From contig DAIDTV010000043.1 of the NCBI GenBank assembly GCA_027457005.1, forward strand, positions 1-9,872: a DNA stretch of 9,872 bases, read 5' to 3'. Made by a program: the position numbers and the translations under genes. Below the pieces are notes generated by a model. It was not told the DNA's origin. It was given only the letters and a program-made list of their open reading frames with translations, and did no database searches. Below are positions 1 through 6,415 of this stretch, piece after piece. Within the stretch, counting starts at the first letter, position 1, and each line of letters opens with the position of its first letter. Source of the stretch: Chloroflexota bacterium (GTDB lineage Bacteria > Chloroflexota > Limnocylindria > Limnocylindrales > CSP1-4).

Positions 1-87
1 GTCCCGGACGAGCTGCTCAATCGGCTGGAGACGGCGTTCTACACGGATCCGCTGAACGCGGCCATCAACGCGATGGGGCACGAGTAG
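1..87 (+). CDS. C-terminal end of an unidentified protein (5' truncated by window)
   Basis: Frame 1 is open from the first base to a TAG at 85-87 and gives 28 residues ending in NAAINAMGHE. Codons are GC-rich at the third position, as in the surrounding genes, and a non-coding stretch begins right after the stop. Only the tail of the protein is present and I do not recognise the family. It points toward the minus-strand tRNA gene, so the two are convergent. The frame could be chance in such GC-rich DNA, which keeps confidence moderate. Confidence 0.45.
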   Translation, partial: VPDELLNRLETAFYTDPLNAAINAMGHE

Positions 88-184
88 CCAGGCTTGTCCG
101 CCGCAGGGTCGCAGGTCCCGCTCGAGGCACCTCCAGTCGGGAGGAGGGGTTCGAGGATTGCGCATCGTCAATTTGGGACTTCGG

Positions 185-198
185 TTGCGCATGCGCAA
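185..198. repeat. 14-bp perfect palindrome in the convergent intergenic region
   Basis: TTGCGCATGCGCAA is a perfect palindrome. The half-site TTGCGCAT also occurs at 158-165. It lies between the stop of the first gene and the 3' end of the tRNA gene, so it could be a bidirectional transcription-end hairpin or a protein site. The stem has almost no loop, which argues against a strong terminator. Confidence 0.4.
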
Positions 199-246
199 GC
201 CAACTACTAACGGCACAAAAAGATGCGGTCAGCGAACTGGAGGGAG

Positions 247-322
247 TGGTGGAGATGAGGGGACTCGAACCCCTGACCCCCGCGATGCGAACGCGGTGCT
301 CTCCCAGCTGAGCTACATCCCC
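247..322 (-). tRNA. tRNA-Ala (anticodon CGC)
   Basis: The reverse complement folds into a complete 76-nt cloverleaf. The acceptor GGGGATG (322-316) pairs with CATCTCC (257-251) with one G-U. The D-arm contains AGCTCAGCTGGGAGAGC, the anticodon stem is CCGCG/CGCGG around loop TTCGCAT, and the T-arm carries GGTTCGAGTCC. Loop positions 34-36 are CGC, which reads the alanine codon GCG. Discriminator A is at 250 and the CCA end is encoded (249-247). Use of GCG-reading tRNA fits the very GC-rich codon use of the window. The gene is divergent from the following + strand gene. Confidence 0.95.
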
Positions 323-365
323 ACCGAGAACAGGCCACTGGCCCGGCCCCGTCAGGGCGCATGGG

Positions 366-371
366 AGTGTA
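366..371 (-). promoter_or_regulatory. Possible -10 element of the tRNA-Ala promoter
   Basis: On the minus strand the sequence reads TGCTACACT, an extended -10-like element with hexamer TACACT. It lies about 44 nt upstream of the mature tRNA 5' end, leaving room for a short leader. No convincing -35 hexamer is visible 16-18 bp further upstream, so this is only a candidate. Confidence 0.3.
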
Positions 372-452
372 GCAGGTCGTGCCCCGCGGCAGTATCGTGG
401 CAGGGCGTCCGACGACTGGGCGTCCGAGCGACGCTCCACCCCAGGGGATCCC

Positions 453-1232
453 ATGGAACCGACGTCGAGCCCGGAACTCCGGCTGCTGGCCCTCGACCGC
501 GCCGCCAACCTCGTCGCGCGGCTCGGGTTCGTGCTGGTCCACGACGAGCGGGTGGGAGACCCGACGGCGCCCGCCGGGTCGCACCTGGTCGTGGCGCTCC
601 GTGACAATCCGACGCTGACCCACTTCGACCCGGAGCGGATGACGTGGTACGCCGTCTCCGCCGGGAAGGGCAACCTGGTGGAGTTCCACCGGTCGCGTTC
701 GCTTCCGGAACAGACGGCGGTGGCGTGGGGGCACGTCAACGTGTTCGACCGGCTCGAGATCCAGAACGCGTTCCTGACGTTCGGCGGCGTGCTGCGAACC
801 GTGCAGGTCGACCCGCACACGACGGTCGTCGTCCTCGACTCGCCGGCGCCCATCCTGCGCTGGAGCGGTCACAGCCAGGACATCGATCCCATGGCGCCGC
901 AGGTCGCGGCGTTCTTCGCTCGGCTCATGGTGCCGATCGACTTCGCGCCGGGGGCGGAGGCGCGGGTTGCGAGCCTGTCGCCGATGGCGCTGTACTGCGC
1001 GTTCGTCTCCGACCTGTGGGCGCGGTGCGAGAGGGCACCCCTGTTGCGCCAGGCGCACGCCGAACTCTGGAGCTGGCTCACCCATGAGGCGCACCGGCTC
1101 GAGACGACCCGCCCCGGTGACTGGGAGGCCGGGCGCCAGCTGCTGCAGGACCTGGAGCGGCTGGCGGCGATCTACGGTGCCAGCGTGCGCCCGCACGAAC
1201 CCACACCCCGATCACCCCTGGCGAAGGTCTGA
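453..1232 (+). CDS. Hypothetical protein, 259 aa, no recognised family
   Basis: The start is ATG at 453 with a purine-rich AGGGGAT just upstream (443-449), a short spacing. The protein is soluble-looking, with no signal peptide, no membrane segment and no low-complexity tract. The N-terminal half is rich in beta-type segments (LVVALRD, TTVVVLDSP), including TWYAVSAGKGNLVEFHRS around residues 66-83. The C-terminal half looks helical and carries many Trp, Leu and Arg residues (for example LWSWLTHEAHRLE). I see no nucleotide-binding, metal or catalytic motif and do not assign a function. A perfect 8-bp hairpin follows 11 bases after the stop, and the SOS promoter of the next gene begins beyond it, so the gene appears to be transcribed separately from the mutasome. 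Codon use matches its neighbours. Confidence 0.8.
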   Translation: MEPTSSPELRLLALDRAANLVARLGFVLVHDERVGDPTAPAGSHLVVALRDNPTLTHFDPERMTWYAVSAGKGNLVEFHRSRSLPEQTAVAWGHVNVFDRLEIQNAFLTFGGVLRTVQVDPHTTVVVLDSPAPILRWSGHSQDIDPMAPQVAAFFARLMVPIDFAPGAEARVASLSPMALYCAFVSDLWARCERAPLLRQAHAELWSWLTHEAHRLETTRPGDWEAGRQLLQDLERLAAIYGASVRPHEPTPRSPLAKV

Positions 1233-1243
1233 CGCCCTGCCCT

Positions 1244-1270
1244 GAGCCGGCACCCGTCTGACGCCGGCTC
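1244..1270 (+). terminator. Hairpin terminator after the hypothetical gene
   Basis: GAGCCGGC (1244-1251) and GCCGGCTC (1263-1270) form a perfect 8-bp GC-rich stem with an 11-nt loop, starting 11 bases past the stop codon. There is no U-tract, which is common in high-GC genomes. It would separate the upstream gene from the SOS unit. Confidence 0.5.
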
Positions 1271-1328
1271 GACACTGCTGCCGGTTCGACACCCGGATGC
1301 CCGCCGGCCCGACTACCGCGTCTGGTCC

Positions 1329-1356
1329 TTGACAAATAGAACACCCGTTCTATCAT
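1329..1356 (+). promoter_or_regulatory. SOS promoter with LexA operator in the spacer (unit 1)
   Basis: The -35 is a perfect TTGACA (1329-1334) and the -10 is TATCAT (1351-1356), with a 16-bp spacer. The spacer is filled by the palindrome TAGAAC-ACCC-GTTCTA (1337-1352), which has the GAAC-N4-GTTC core of Gram-positive-type LexA boxes. Binding there would block RNA polymerase. The same arrangement, with identical -35 to operator to -10 spacing, recurs at 7307-7334 before dnaE2. The predicted transcription start is near 1363, after the ATG at 1355, so translation should begin at ATG 1367 on an almost leaderless mRNA. Confidence 0.85.
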
Positions 1357-1366
1357 GAGTCGGGCG

Positions 1367-2785
1367 ATGAACCGCCCGATCCAGTTTCCCGATCACCCGG
1401 CCGGCCTTCCCCGGCCGATCGAACCCCTGGCCGCAGCCCTCGCGCGTCTCGAGGCGCGCTGGGGGAGCGCGGCCATCCGGTTCGGCGACGGTCGATCCGC
1501 TTCGCTGTCTGACGGCATCTCACCTGGCCCGGCGCCGGGCGGAGGATCCGCCACGCGGCCCACCTCGAACGGAGGTGCCGCCGGAGGGACCGGCTCGACT
1601 GGCGGAGGTCCTGCCGGTCCCGCGCCGGAACCCGCGAGCTTGTCCCCCGCGACCGCGTCCGCCCGCTCCTTCCCCGTCGAGGGAGCCCTCGCGCCGGTTC
1701 CACTCGCGGTCGCCGAGCCATCACCGGATCCTCTCGCTCCCGCCGACGACCGGGTCGTGCCCACGGGCTTCCCGGCGCTCGATGCCATCCTGGGTCCCGG
1801 CGGGCTCGTGCGCGAGGCCCAGGTGTCGCTCCGCGGCGGCGTGTCGAGCGGCAAGACCACGCTCGCCCTGCGGCTCGTCGCGGAGGCGCAGGCGCGCGGG
1901 GCGATCGCTGCCTGGCTGGACCTCGCCCGTTCCTTCGACCCGCTCGAGGCCGTGGCGCGTGGCGTGGACCTGGCCTGGCTCCTTGTGGTCCGGGCGCCCG
2001 ATGCGACCGAGGGGCTCCGGCTCGCCGGCGCGCTGCTCGGGGGGCGTGCGGTCGAGGTGCTGGTGGCCGACCTGCCCGAGCGGATGCCGATCGACCGGGA
2101 GGCGCTTCTCCGGCGACTGGCGGCTCGCGCCAGGCAGGCCGGCGCCCGGCTCGTGACGCTGGAGCCCGCCGGGCTCGCGCCGTCCCTGCGAGGGGCACTC
2201 GCCGAATCCGCAGGGGTGGGGCTCGATCTCGAGCGCCGGACCTGGATCCGGGCCGGCAGGGACGTGGTCGGGCAGCGCACGCAGGTCACCGTGGCGAAGA
2301 ACCGGTTCGGGCCGCCGGGCCGCCACGTCGAGCTGGAGATCCGGTACGCCGACGAGGGCGACCGGGGACGTGGTATCGACCGGCTGCTCGACGCCCTTCC
2401 GAATACGTTCGTATCGCGATCGCCGGCGTCACTGCGGATATCGGCGCCGGCGCTGCGGCCGTCGTCCCCGTCGCCGCCGGGATCGTCCGTGCCCCTGTTC
2501 TTACCGGGGCTGCTTCCGCGGCCGTCGTCCCCGTCGCCGCCGGGATCGTCCACCGCCCCGTCACCGGAGATCGCCATCGTCGGTTCGACCCATGAGACTG
2601 CTCCATCTTGGCTGGCCCCACCTGCCCCTCCGGCTCGAGCGTGCGTCGCGCCCGCTCCCCGATCTGGCCGTCCTGGGGGGACACCCCTGGGATCCCGGAC
2701 GGGTGCTCGACTGCAGCCCCGCGGCACGCCGCCAGGGCGTGCGGCGCGGGATGAGCCTCGCGGCCGCGCACGCGCTCGCGCCTGA
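1367..2785 (+). CDS. imuA: ImuA-like RecA-fold protein of the SOS mutasome
   Basis: This is an accessory protein of ImuB/DnaE2 translesion synthesis, with a RecA-like core. From ATG 1367, the Walker A GGVSSGKTT is at residues 157-165. A RecA-type segment FDPLEAVARGVDLAWLLVV starts near residue 190, and a Walker B-like strand VEVLVAD lies at about 229-235. Residues around 43-125 form a Gly/Pro/Ser/Ala-rich linker. I chose 1367 rather than 1355 because the SOS promoter -10 overlaps the first ATG. At 472 residues it is longer than usual ImuA proteins. The surplus is the linker plus a Pro/Ser-rich tail (after about 2395) containing a 63-bp-spaced repeat and running 194 bases into imuB. An alternative end in another frame is TGA 2593-2595, which overlaps the imuB start as ATGA. 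The RecA core is secure, but the C-terminus may be frameshifted. Confidence 0.82.
   Translation: MNRPIQFPDHPAGLPRPIEPLAAALARLEARWGSAAIRFGDGRSASLSDGISPGPAPGGGSATRPTSNGGAAGGTGSTGGGPAGPAPEPASLSPATASARSFPVEGALAPVPLAVAEPSPDPLAPADDRVVPTGFPALDAILGPGGLVREAQVSLRGGVSSGKTTLALRLVAEAQARGAIAAWLDLARSFDPLEAVARGVDLAWLLVVRAPDATEGLRLAGALLGGRAVEVLVADLPERMPIDREALLRRLAARARQAGARLVTLEPAGLAPSLRGALAESAGVGLDLERRTWIRAGRDVVGQRTQVTVAKNRFGPPGRHVELEIRYADEGDRGRGIDRLLDALPNTFVSRSPASLRISAPALRPSSPSPPGSSVPLFLPGLLPRPSSPSPPGSSTAPSPEIAIVGSTHETAPSWLAPPAPPARACVAPAPRSGRPGGTPLGSRTGARLQPRGTPPGRAARDEPRGRARARA
2455..2551 (+). repeat. Two 34-bp direct repeats, 63-bp spacing, in the imuA tail
   Basis: A 34-bp sequence beginning GCGGCCGTCGTCCCCGTCGC occurs identically at 2455-2488 and 2518-2551. 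The 63-bp offset is a multiple of three, so it keeps frame. It encodes a repeated Pro/Ser segment (RPSSPSPPGSS) in the imuA frame. It lies outside the conserved RecA core. Confidence 0.85.
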
Positions 2786-4052
2786 CGCCACCTTCCTCGT
2801 CCCCGATCTCGAGCGGTATCGCGCTGCCGCCGAGGCGGCCCTGGATGCGCTCGCCGCGTTCGCGCCGTACGTCGAGGGAGAGACGGACCCGACGAACGAT
2901 GGGTTCGGGGGCGCGTATCTCGGGATCGACGGGCTCGAGCGGCTGTGGGGCGAGGAGCCGGTCATGCTCGGGCGGATCGCGGTCGCACTCGTGCCGCACG
3001 TCCCCGGTCCAGTCCGCGCAGGGATTGCCGGGACGAGGTTCGGGGCGCTCGTCGCGGCCATCGTCGCGCGAGAGCGGTTGCCCGGGACGGATCTGACCTG
3101 GCTTGCCGTGCCGGCCGGCGGCGTCGGGACGGAGGCCGGCTTTCTCTCGCCGCTGCCCGTGACGTTCCTGCCTGCCACGGCCGGGACGCAGGAACGGCTG
3201 CGGGTCCTGGGTGTGCGGCGGATCGGCGAGTTCGCGGCGCTCCCGCGAGCGGCGGTGATCGCGCGATTCGGCGCGGAGGGCGGGTTCCTTCACGACCTCG
3301 CGAACGGGTGCGATGGGCGGAGGATCCTGCCGCGACGGCCCGCGGAACGGCTCCGGGCGGAGGCCGAGCTGGAGCCGCCGGTCGAGTCGCTGGAGTCGCT
3401 CCGCTTCGTGCTGCATCGGCTCGCCGATGCGCTGTGCGGGCAGCTCATCGCGCGCGGCGCCGGAGCGACTCTGGCAAGGCTCGAGGTGGCGCTCGAGTCG
3501 GGCGGTCCTCGGGGTGACGGCCGGAAACGGGGGCGGCGTGGGCCGGCCGACCCGTTGTCCGCCGGGCAGTCGCTCCCCGCCGGGCAGTCGCTCCCCGCCG
3601 GGCAGTCGCTCCCCGCCGGGCAGCCGCTCCTCGGGCAGTTCCTCCTCGTCGAACAACCGCTGCCCGGGCCCACCGCTCGGTCCGAGGCGGTGGAGCGGCT
3701 CCTGCTGGCACGCCTGGAGGCCAGCCCACCGGCGGCTCCCGTCCTGCGGCTTTCCCTCGAGCTCGCCGGCATCGTCCCCGCCGCGGGACGCCAGCTGGGA
3801 CTCTTTTCACCGCAGGCCGCGCGGGCCGCGCGCCTCGAGTGGCAGCTCGCCGATCTCGCGATCAGGTTCGGTGGGGGACGCGTGCTGCGTGCGACGATCC
3901 GCGACCCGGAGGCGCGGCTGCCGGAGGAGCGCATCGCCTGGGTCGAGGCATCGCCAGCGGAGGCGCGGCCGGGGGACGCGTTGCCACGAGCGACGGTGCC
4001 GCGAGGGACGGTGCCACGAACGACGGTGATCTCGCCCAAGGCGCCGCGATGA
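2592..4052 (+). CDS. imuB: ImuB, catalytically degenerate Y-family polymerase (mutasome hub)
   Basis: ImuB links DnaE2 and ImuA to the sliding clamp during lesion bypass. From ATG 2592 (486 aa), the start MRLLHLGWPHLPLRLE aligns with the first palm strand of Y-family polymerases, but the catalytic aspartates are gone. The usual SIDE site is replaced by AYLGIDGLERLWG (residues 108-120). Finger residues GVRRGMSLAAAHALAPDA (49-66) and a helix-hairpin-helix region (about 203-227) are typical. QLGLF at 401-405 matches the beta-clamp-binding pentapeptide. Between the little finger and this motif lies a low-complexity stretch with four AGQSLP units (324-347), and the C-terminus ends in TVPR-type repeats. 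No Shine-Dalgarno is evident, so translation is probably coupled to imuA. The stop overlaps the next start (ATGA). Length is close to known ImuB proteins. Confidence 0.92.
   Translation: MRLLHLGWPHLPLRLERASRPLPDLAVLGGHPWDPGRVLDCSPAARRQGVRRGMSLAAAHALAPDATFLVPDLERYRAAAEAALDALAAFAPYVEGETDPTNDGFGGAYLGIDGLERLWGEEPVMLGRIAVALVPHVPGPVRAGIAGTRFGALVAAIVARERLPGTDLTWLAVPAGGVGTEAGFLSPLPVTFLPATAGTQERLRVLGVRRIGEFAALPRAAVIARFGAEGGFLHDLANGCDGRRILPRRPAERLRAEAELEPPVESLESLRFVLHRLADALCGQLIARGAGATLARLEVALESGGPRGDGRKRGRRGPADPLSAGQSLPAGQSLPAGQSLPAGQPLLGQFLLVEQPLPGPTARSEAVERLLLARLEASPPAAPVLRLSLELAGIVPAAGRQLGLFSPQAARAARLEWQLADLAIRFGGGRVLRATIRDPEARLPEERIAWVEASPAEARPGDALPRATVPRGTVPRTTVISPKAPR
3561..3632 (+). repeat. 18-bp tandem repeat, four units, in imuB
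   Basis: The unit GCCGGGCAGTCGCTCCCC is present as three identical copies (3561-3614) and a fourth with two changes (3615-3632). Each unit encodes AGQSLP. It lies in the linker before the clamp-binding motif, and the copy number could vary without breaking the frame. Confidence 0.95.
3980..4024 (+). repeat. 15-bp tandem repeat, three units, at the imuB 3' end
   Basis: Three imperfect 15-bp units of the type GGTGCCACGAACGAC lie at 3980-3994, 3995-4009 and 4010-4024. They encode a repeated TVPR-like pentapeptide just before the imuB stop, after the conserved C-terminal domain. Confidence 0.8.
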
Positions 4053-4297
4053 CGCGCCTGTTCGAGGAACATCCGGCGATCACCGTCGAACTCGACGCCG
4101 AGGGTGGTCTCGTCGCCTTCGCGTGGAACGGCCGTCGCGAGCAGGTCGAGGTCTGCAACCGCTGGCGGGTCGAGGAGGCGTGGTGGCGTCGGCCGATCCG
4201 TCGCGACTATTACAAGGTGGCCGGACAGCGGCTGCTTGCACTCGTCTACCGCGACGGGGTCGACGGCACGTGGCACCTCGAACGCCTGTACGACTGA
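4049..4297 (+). CDS. Small mutasome-linked protein, DUF6504-like, 82 aa
   Basis: The ATG at 4049 shares four bases with the imuB stop (ATGA), so the gene is translationally coupled to imuB. The 82-residue protein has VAFAWNGRREQVEVCNRWRVEEAWW near the middle, then RRDYYKVAG, and ends WHLERLYD. This F.W.GR..V...W......WW...YY.V.......W.L.R.YD pattern matches, from memory, the DUF6504 family, found mainly beside imuB or dnaE2 in actinobacteria. Its function is unknown. The many aromatic and basic residues suggest a small beta-rich fold that may bind nucleic acid or a partner, which is inference only. It shares the SOS promoter of imuA. The reading frame is sound; the family name was not checked by search. 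Confidence 0.82.
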   Translation: MTRLFEEHPAITVELDAEGGLVAFAWNGRREQVEVCNRWRVEEAWWRRPIRRDYYKVAGQRLLALVYRDGVDGTWHLERLYD

Positions 4298-4692
4298 CGC
4301 CCACGCCGCCGGGACGATCCGCGCGGCGGGGGTTCCTGGCCAGGGGCGGGGCGATCGCCCGCCGGGCACCGTCGGCCCGGAGCATTGCCGGGCATCGGCG
4401 CGCTGTCGCCGGGACGTCTCGAGCGCGCCCCCGGTACGACTCGACCCCGGCCGGGTGGCGGGGGGCGAGATCGAGCGCCGCTTTCCGAGCCGGGGAGGAG
4501 GAGAACCCGGACCGACCACGGCCGCACCAGTGGGGAGATGGTGGTACCCAGATGACGAAGGGACCCACGCCGGTGTGACGCGCCGCGTGCGGGAGATTCT
4601 GCGGACTTCCGGTCGGCAGGCAGGGGTGCTCGTCCGCAGGCGTGCGGCGGCACATCACCGCGCGGGACGGGCCCGCCCGCCGGCTGCCGGCT
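4298..4692. other. Convergent intergenic region without a recognisable gene
   Basis: About 395 bases separate the SOS unit from the 3' end of the minus-strand lipoprotein gene. Open frames cross it on both strands, but they are Arg/Pro/Gly-rich and lack any recognisable motif, as expected of non-coding DNA this GC-rich. I see no RNA gene. It may hold the terminators of both converging units. Confidence 0.6.
4306..4329 (+). terminator. Weak hairpin after the imuA-imuB unit
   Basis: CCGCCG (4306-4311) and CGGCGG (4324-4329) form a 6-bp stem with a 12-nt loop, 9 bases after the stop. There is no T-tract, although a GGGG and TTCC follow. It is a candidate terminator only. Confidence 0.3.
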
Positions 4693-5211
4693 TCAGCTCG
4701 CCGGGCAACCCGCCGCGACCAGCACGAAGATGAGCGTCAGGGAGCCCATGGGCTTGTACGTGATCTGCGCCCTGCAGCCGGAGCCCAGGCTGCCGCCGTC
4801 GAACTCGGCCACGACGGAGCCATCCTCGGCGGGGTTGCTGATGCTGGTCTGCTTGTACCCGATCGGGGAGAGCGCCGTGGCATACCAGCCGCTGACCGTG
4901 GCGACCGAGGCGCTGGTCGAGACGGACTGCGAGACTGGATCCGTGGTGGCGCCGTTGGCGTCGGCCGCGCCCGGGTATCTCGGGAACGCGGAGGGAGCCT
5001 GGTCGAGGATCACGCCCCACGACGTACCGGTGGTGGCGATCGAGGCGGCCGGCGTGGCCGCGGGTTCACGCGACGCGACGGCCTGCGACGCGGCCACGGG
5101 CGACGCGGTCCCTGGCAACGCCGTCGCCGGCCGTGGACTGGCCGTTCCGCCGGCGGTGCATGCACCGAGGATCAGGAGGAGCGCCGCGCACGCGGCGAGG
5201 CGCACGCGCAT
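4693..5211 (-). CDS. Putative lipoprotein, 172 aa
   Basis: The protein starts MRVRLAACAALLLILGAC, a short lipoprotein signal peptide with lipobox LGAC and lipidated Cys at residue 18. It should therefore be exported and anchored on the outer face of the cytoplasmic membrane. Residues 19-60 are an Ala/Thr/Ser/Pro spacer. The remainder contains FPRYPGA and SGWYATALSPIGYKQTS, reminiscent of small extracellular alpha/beta domains in uncharacterised lipoproteins. Two later cysteines (in GSGC and AAGC) could form a disulfide. The ATG overlaps the stop of the upstream 35-residue gene (TGATG), so the two are coupled. It has no recognised enzymatic motif. Divergence from the ABC exporter genes hints at a shared envelope role, but this is inference. 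Confidence 0.8.
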   Translation of the reverse strand: MRVRLAACAALLLILGACTAGGTASPRPATALPGTASPVAASQAVASREPAATPAASIATTGTSWGVILDQAPSAFPRYPGAADANGATTDPVSQSVSTSASVATVSGWYATALSPIGYKQTSISNPAEDGSVVAEFDGGSLGSGCRAQITYKPMGSLTLIFVLVAAGCPAS

Positions 5212-5318
5212 CAGGGGTGTCCCGGCGGGAGAGCTGCTGCCACGAACACGACGAGAAGCGCGACGAGCACGACGATGAAGATCCCGATGCCGACGAAGTC
5301 ACGGGTGGTCGGTCGCAT
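5211..5318 (-). CDS. Small single-pass membrane protein, 35 aa
   Basis: From the ATG at 5318-5316 the peptide begins MRPTTRDFVGIGIFIVVLVA and continues with a hydrophobic run ending AAALPPGHP. Residues 9-29 form one clear transmembrane helix, and the short basic N-terminus predicts an N-in orientation. The frame extends upstream to 5480, but that part is Arg/Pro-rich and overlaps the exporter promoter region, so the short form is preferred. The stop overlaps the lipoprotein start by one base, suggesting a two-gene operon. Its function is unknown. Small membrane peptides next to lipoproteins are often structural or assembly partners, which is inference here. Confidence 0.65.
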   Translation of the reverse strand: MRPTTRDFVGIGIFIVVLVALLVVFVAAALPPGHP

Positions 5319-5321
5319 GGG

Positions 5322-5336
5322 CCGAGGATACCTCGG
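5322..5336. promoter_or_regulatory. Perfect inverted repeat upstream of the small membrane gene
   Basis: CCGAGG-ATA-CCTCGG is a perfect 6-3-6 inverted repeat that ends 3 bases before the minus-strand ATG at 5318. It could be an operator between the divergent operons or a hairpin in the leader that hides the start region. Confidence 0.4.
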
Positions 5337-5359
5337 ACGGCGCCGCGGAACCGGGCCCC

Positions 5360-5365
5360 TACAAT
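5360..5365 (+). promoter_or_regulatory. Candidate -10 of the ABC exporter operon
   Basis: TACAAT is one of the few AT-rich hexamers in the divergent region and matches the -10 consensus in five of six bases. No good -35 is present at 16-18 bp. It would give a leader of about 110 nt containing two 26-bp repeats. Confidence 0.35.
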
Positions 5366-5446
5366 CGCTTCCAGCGGCCGGGCCGATCGGTGCGACCGGC
5401 CGGTTCCGGTGCCAGGTCGGTCGCTTCCGGCGGCCGGGTCGATCGG
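5365..5446. repeat. Two 26-bp direct repeats in the exporter leader
   Basis: A 26-bp sequence beginning TCGCTTCC and ending CGATCGG occurs at 5365-5390 and 5421-5446 with two differences and a 56-bp spacing. The palindrome ACCGGCCGGT (5395-5404) lies between them. The repeats are in non-coding DNA between the predicted -10 and the ABC ATPase start, a position that suits a regulator-binding pair. Confidence 0.8.
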
Positions 5447-5482
5447 GTCTGGCGACCAGCGGCTCCGCGGAGGCATGCATCG

Positions 5483-6415
5483 GTGAGCGACTGCGCGATC
5501 CGGACGACCGATCTGACGCGCGACTTCGGCAAGCTTCGCGCGGTCGACAGGCTGTCGCTCGAGGTCCCGGCCGGCGCGATCTTCGGGTTCCTGGGCCCCA
5601 ACGGCTCCGGCAAGACCACGACCATCCGCCTGCTGCTGGGCCTGCTCGAGCCGACCAGCGGGACGGCCACCGTGCTCGGGCAGGATGCGCGGACGGACCC
5701 GGGGGCGATCAGGGACCGCTGCGGGGCGCTGCTCGAGTACTCCGGTTTGTACGAGCGGATGACGGCCCAGGACAACCTCGAGTTCTACGCCAGGGTGTGG
5801 CACCTGCGGCCCGCGGAGCGCCGGGAGCGCGTGCGGGACCTGCTGACGGGGCTGGGGCTGTGGGATCGGCGTGGCGAGATCGTGGGGTCCTGGAGCCGGG
5901 GCATGAAGCAGAAGCTCGCGGTCGCCCGCGCCCTGCTGCATCGCCCGGCGCTGGTCTTCCTCGACGAGCCGACGGCCGGGCTGGACCCCATCGCCGCGGC
6001 TGCCCTGCGCGACGACCTCACCCGGCTCGCGCGGCGCGAAGGCGTGACGGTGTTCCTGACGACGCACAACCTGGCGGAAGCCGAGAAGCTGTGCGACCAG
6101 GTCGGGGTGATCCGTTCCGGACGCCTGCTTGCCGTGGGGCGCCCCGACGAGCTGCGGGCGCAGGCGCGGCGAGACCGCATGGAGATCACCGGGCGCGGCA
6201 TCGACGAGCGGGTCGTGCAGCTTGTCGGAACCCAGCCCGCGGTGGAGGCGGCCGAGATGGGCGAGGGGCGCTTGACGCTGCGTCTGCGCGACGGTCAGGA
6301 CACGTCACCGCTGGTCGCGCTGCTGGTGCGCGAGGGCGTCGCGATCGACGAGGTGCGGAAGGGCGGCGCCGATCTCGAGGAGGCGTTCATGGCGCTGGTG
6401 GGGACCGACGCGTGA
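5483..6415 (+). CDS. ABC-2 type exporter, ATP-binding protein (CcmA-like), 310 aa
   Basis: This subunit powers export through the permease encoded just downstream. I chose the GTG start at 5483 because GCGGAGG (5467-5473) sits 9 bases upstream and similarity begins at once (CAIRTTDLTRDFGKLRAVD). Walker A GPNGSGKTT is at 38-46, and the ABC signature has the SRGMKQK form near 138-144, typical of the CcmA/DrrA group rather than LSGGQ. Walker B LVFLDEP is near 157-163, and the H-loop TTHN has His195. Residues from about 225 form the C-terminal extension usual in these exporters, ending LEEAFMALVG. The substrate cannot be read from sequence; lipids, antibiotics, heme or polysaccharides are known for the family. 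The stop overlaps a possible small ORF (TGATG). Confidence 0.93.
   Translation: MSDCAIRTTDLTRDFGKLRAVDRLSLEVPAGAIFGFLGPNGSGKTTTIRLLLGLLEPTSGTATVLGQDARTDPGAIRDRCGALLEYSGLYERMTAQDNLEFYARVWHLRPAERRERVRDLLTGLGLWDRRGEIVGSWSRGMKQKLAVARALLHRPALVFLDEPTAGLDPIAAAALRDDLTRLARREGVTVFLTTHNLAEAEKLCDQVGVIRSGRLLAVGRPDELRAQARRDRMEITGRGIDERVVQLVGTQPAVEAAEMGEGRLTLRLRDGQDTSPLVALLVREGVAIDEVRKGGADLEEAFMALVGTDA

Noticed and set aside
2370..2591. Upstream extension of imuB to ATG 2370
   Set aside because: The added 74 residues are almost all Arg, Cys and Pro, overlap imuA, and do not resemble a Y-family N-terminus. Similarity begins at MRLLHLGWPH.
4534..4580. T-box-like motif TGGTGGTACC in the convergent gap
   Set aside because: No specifier stem, no convincing antiterminator/terminator pair, and no amino-acid or aminoacyl-tRNA synthetase gene downstream.
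4730..5278. 182-codon + strand open frame opposite the lipoprotein gene
   Set aside because: The minus-strand reading has a proper signal peptide and lipobox and a coupled upstream gene. The + strand product has neither.
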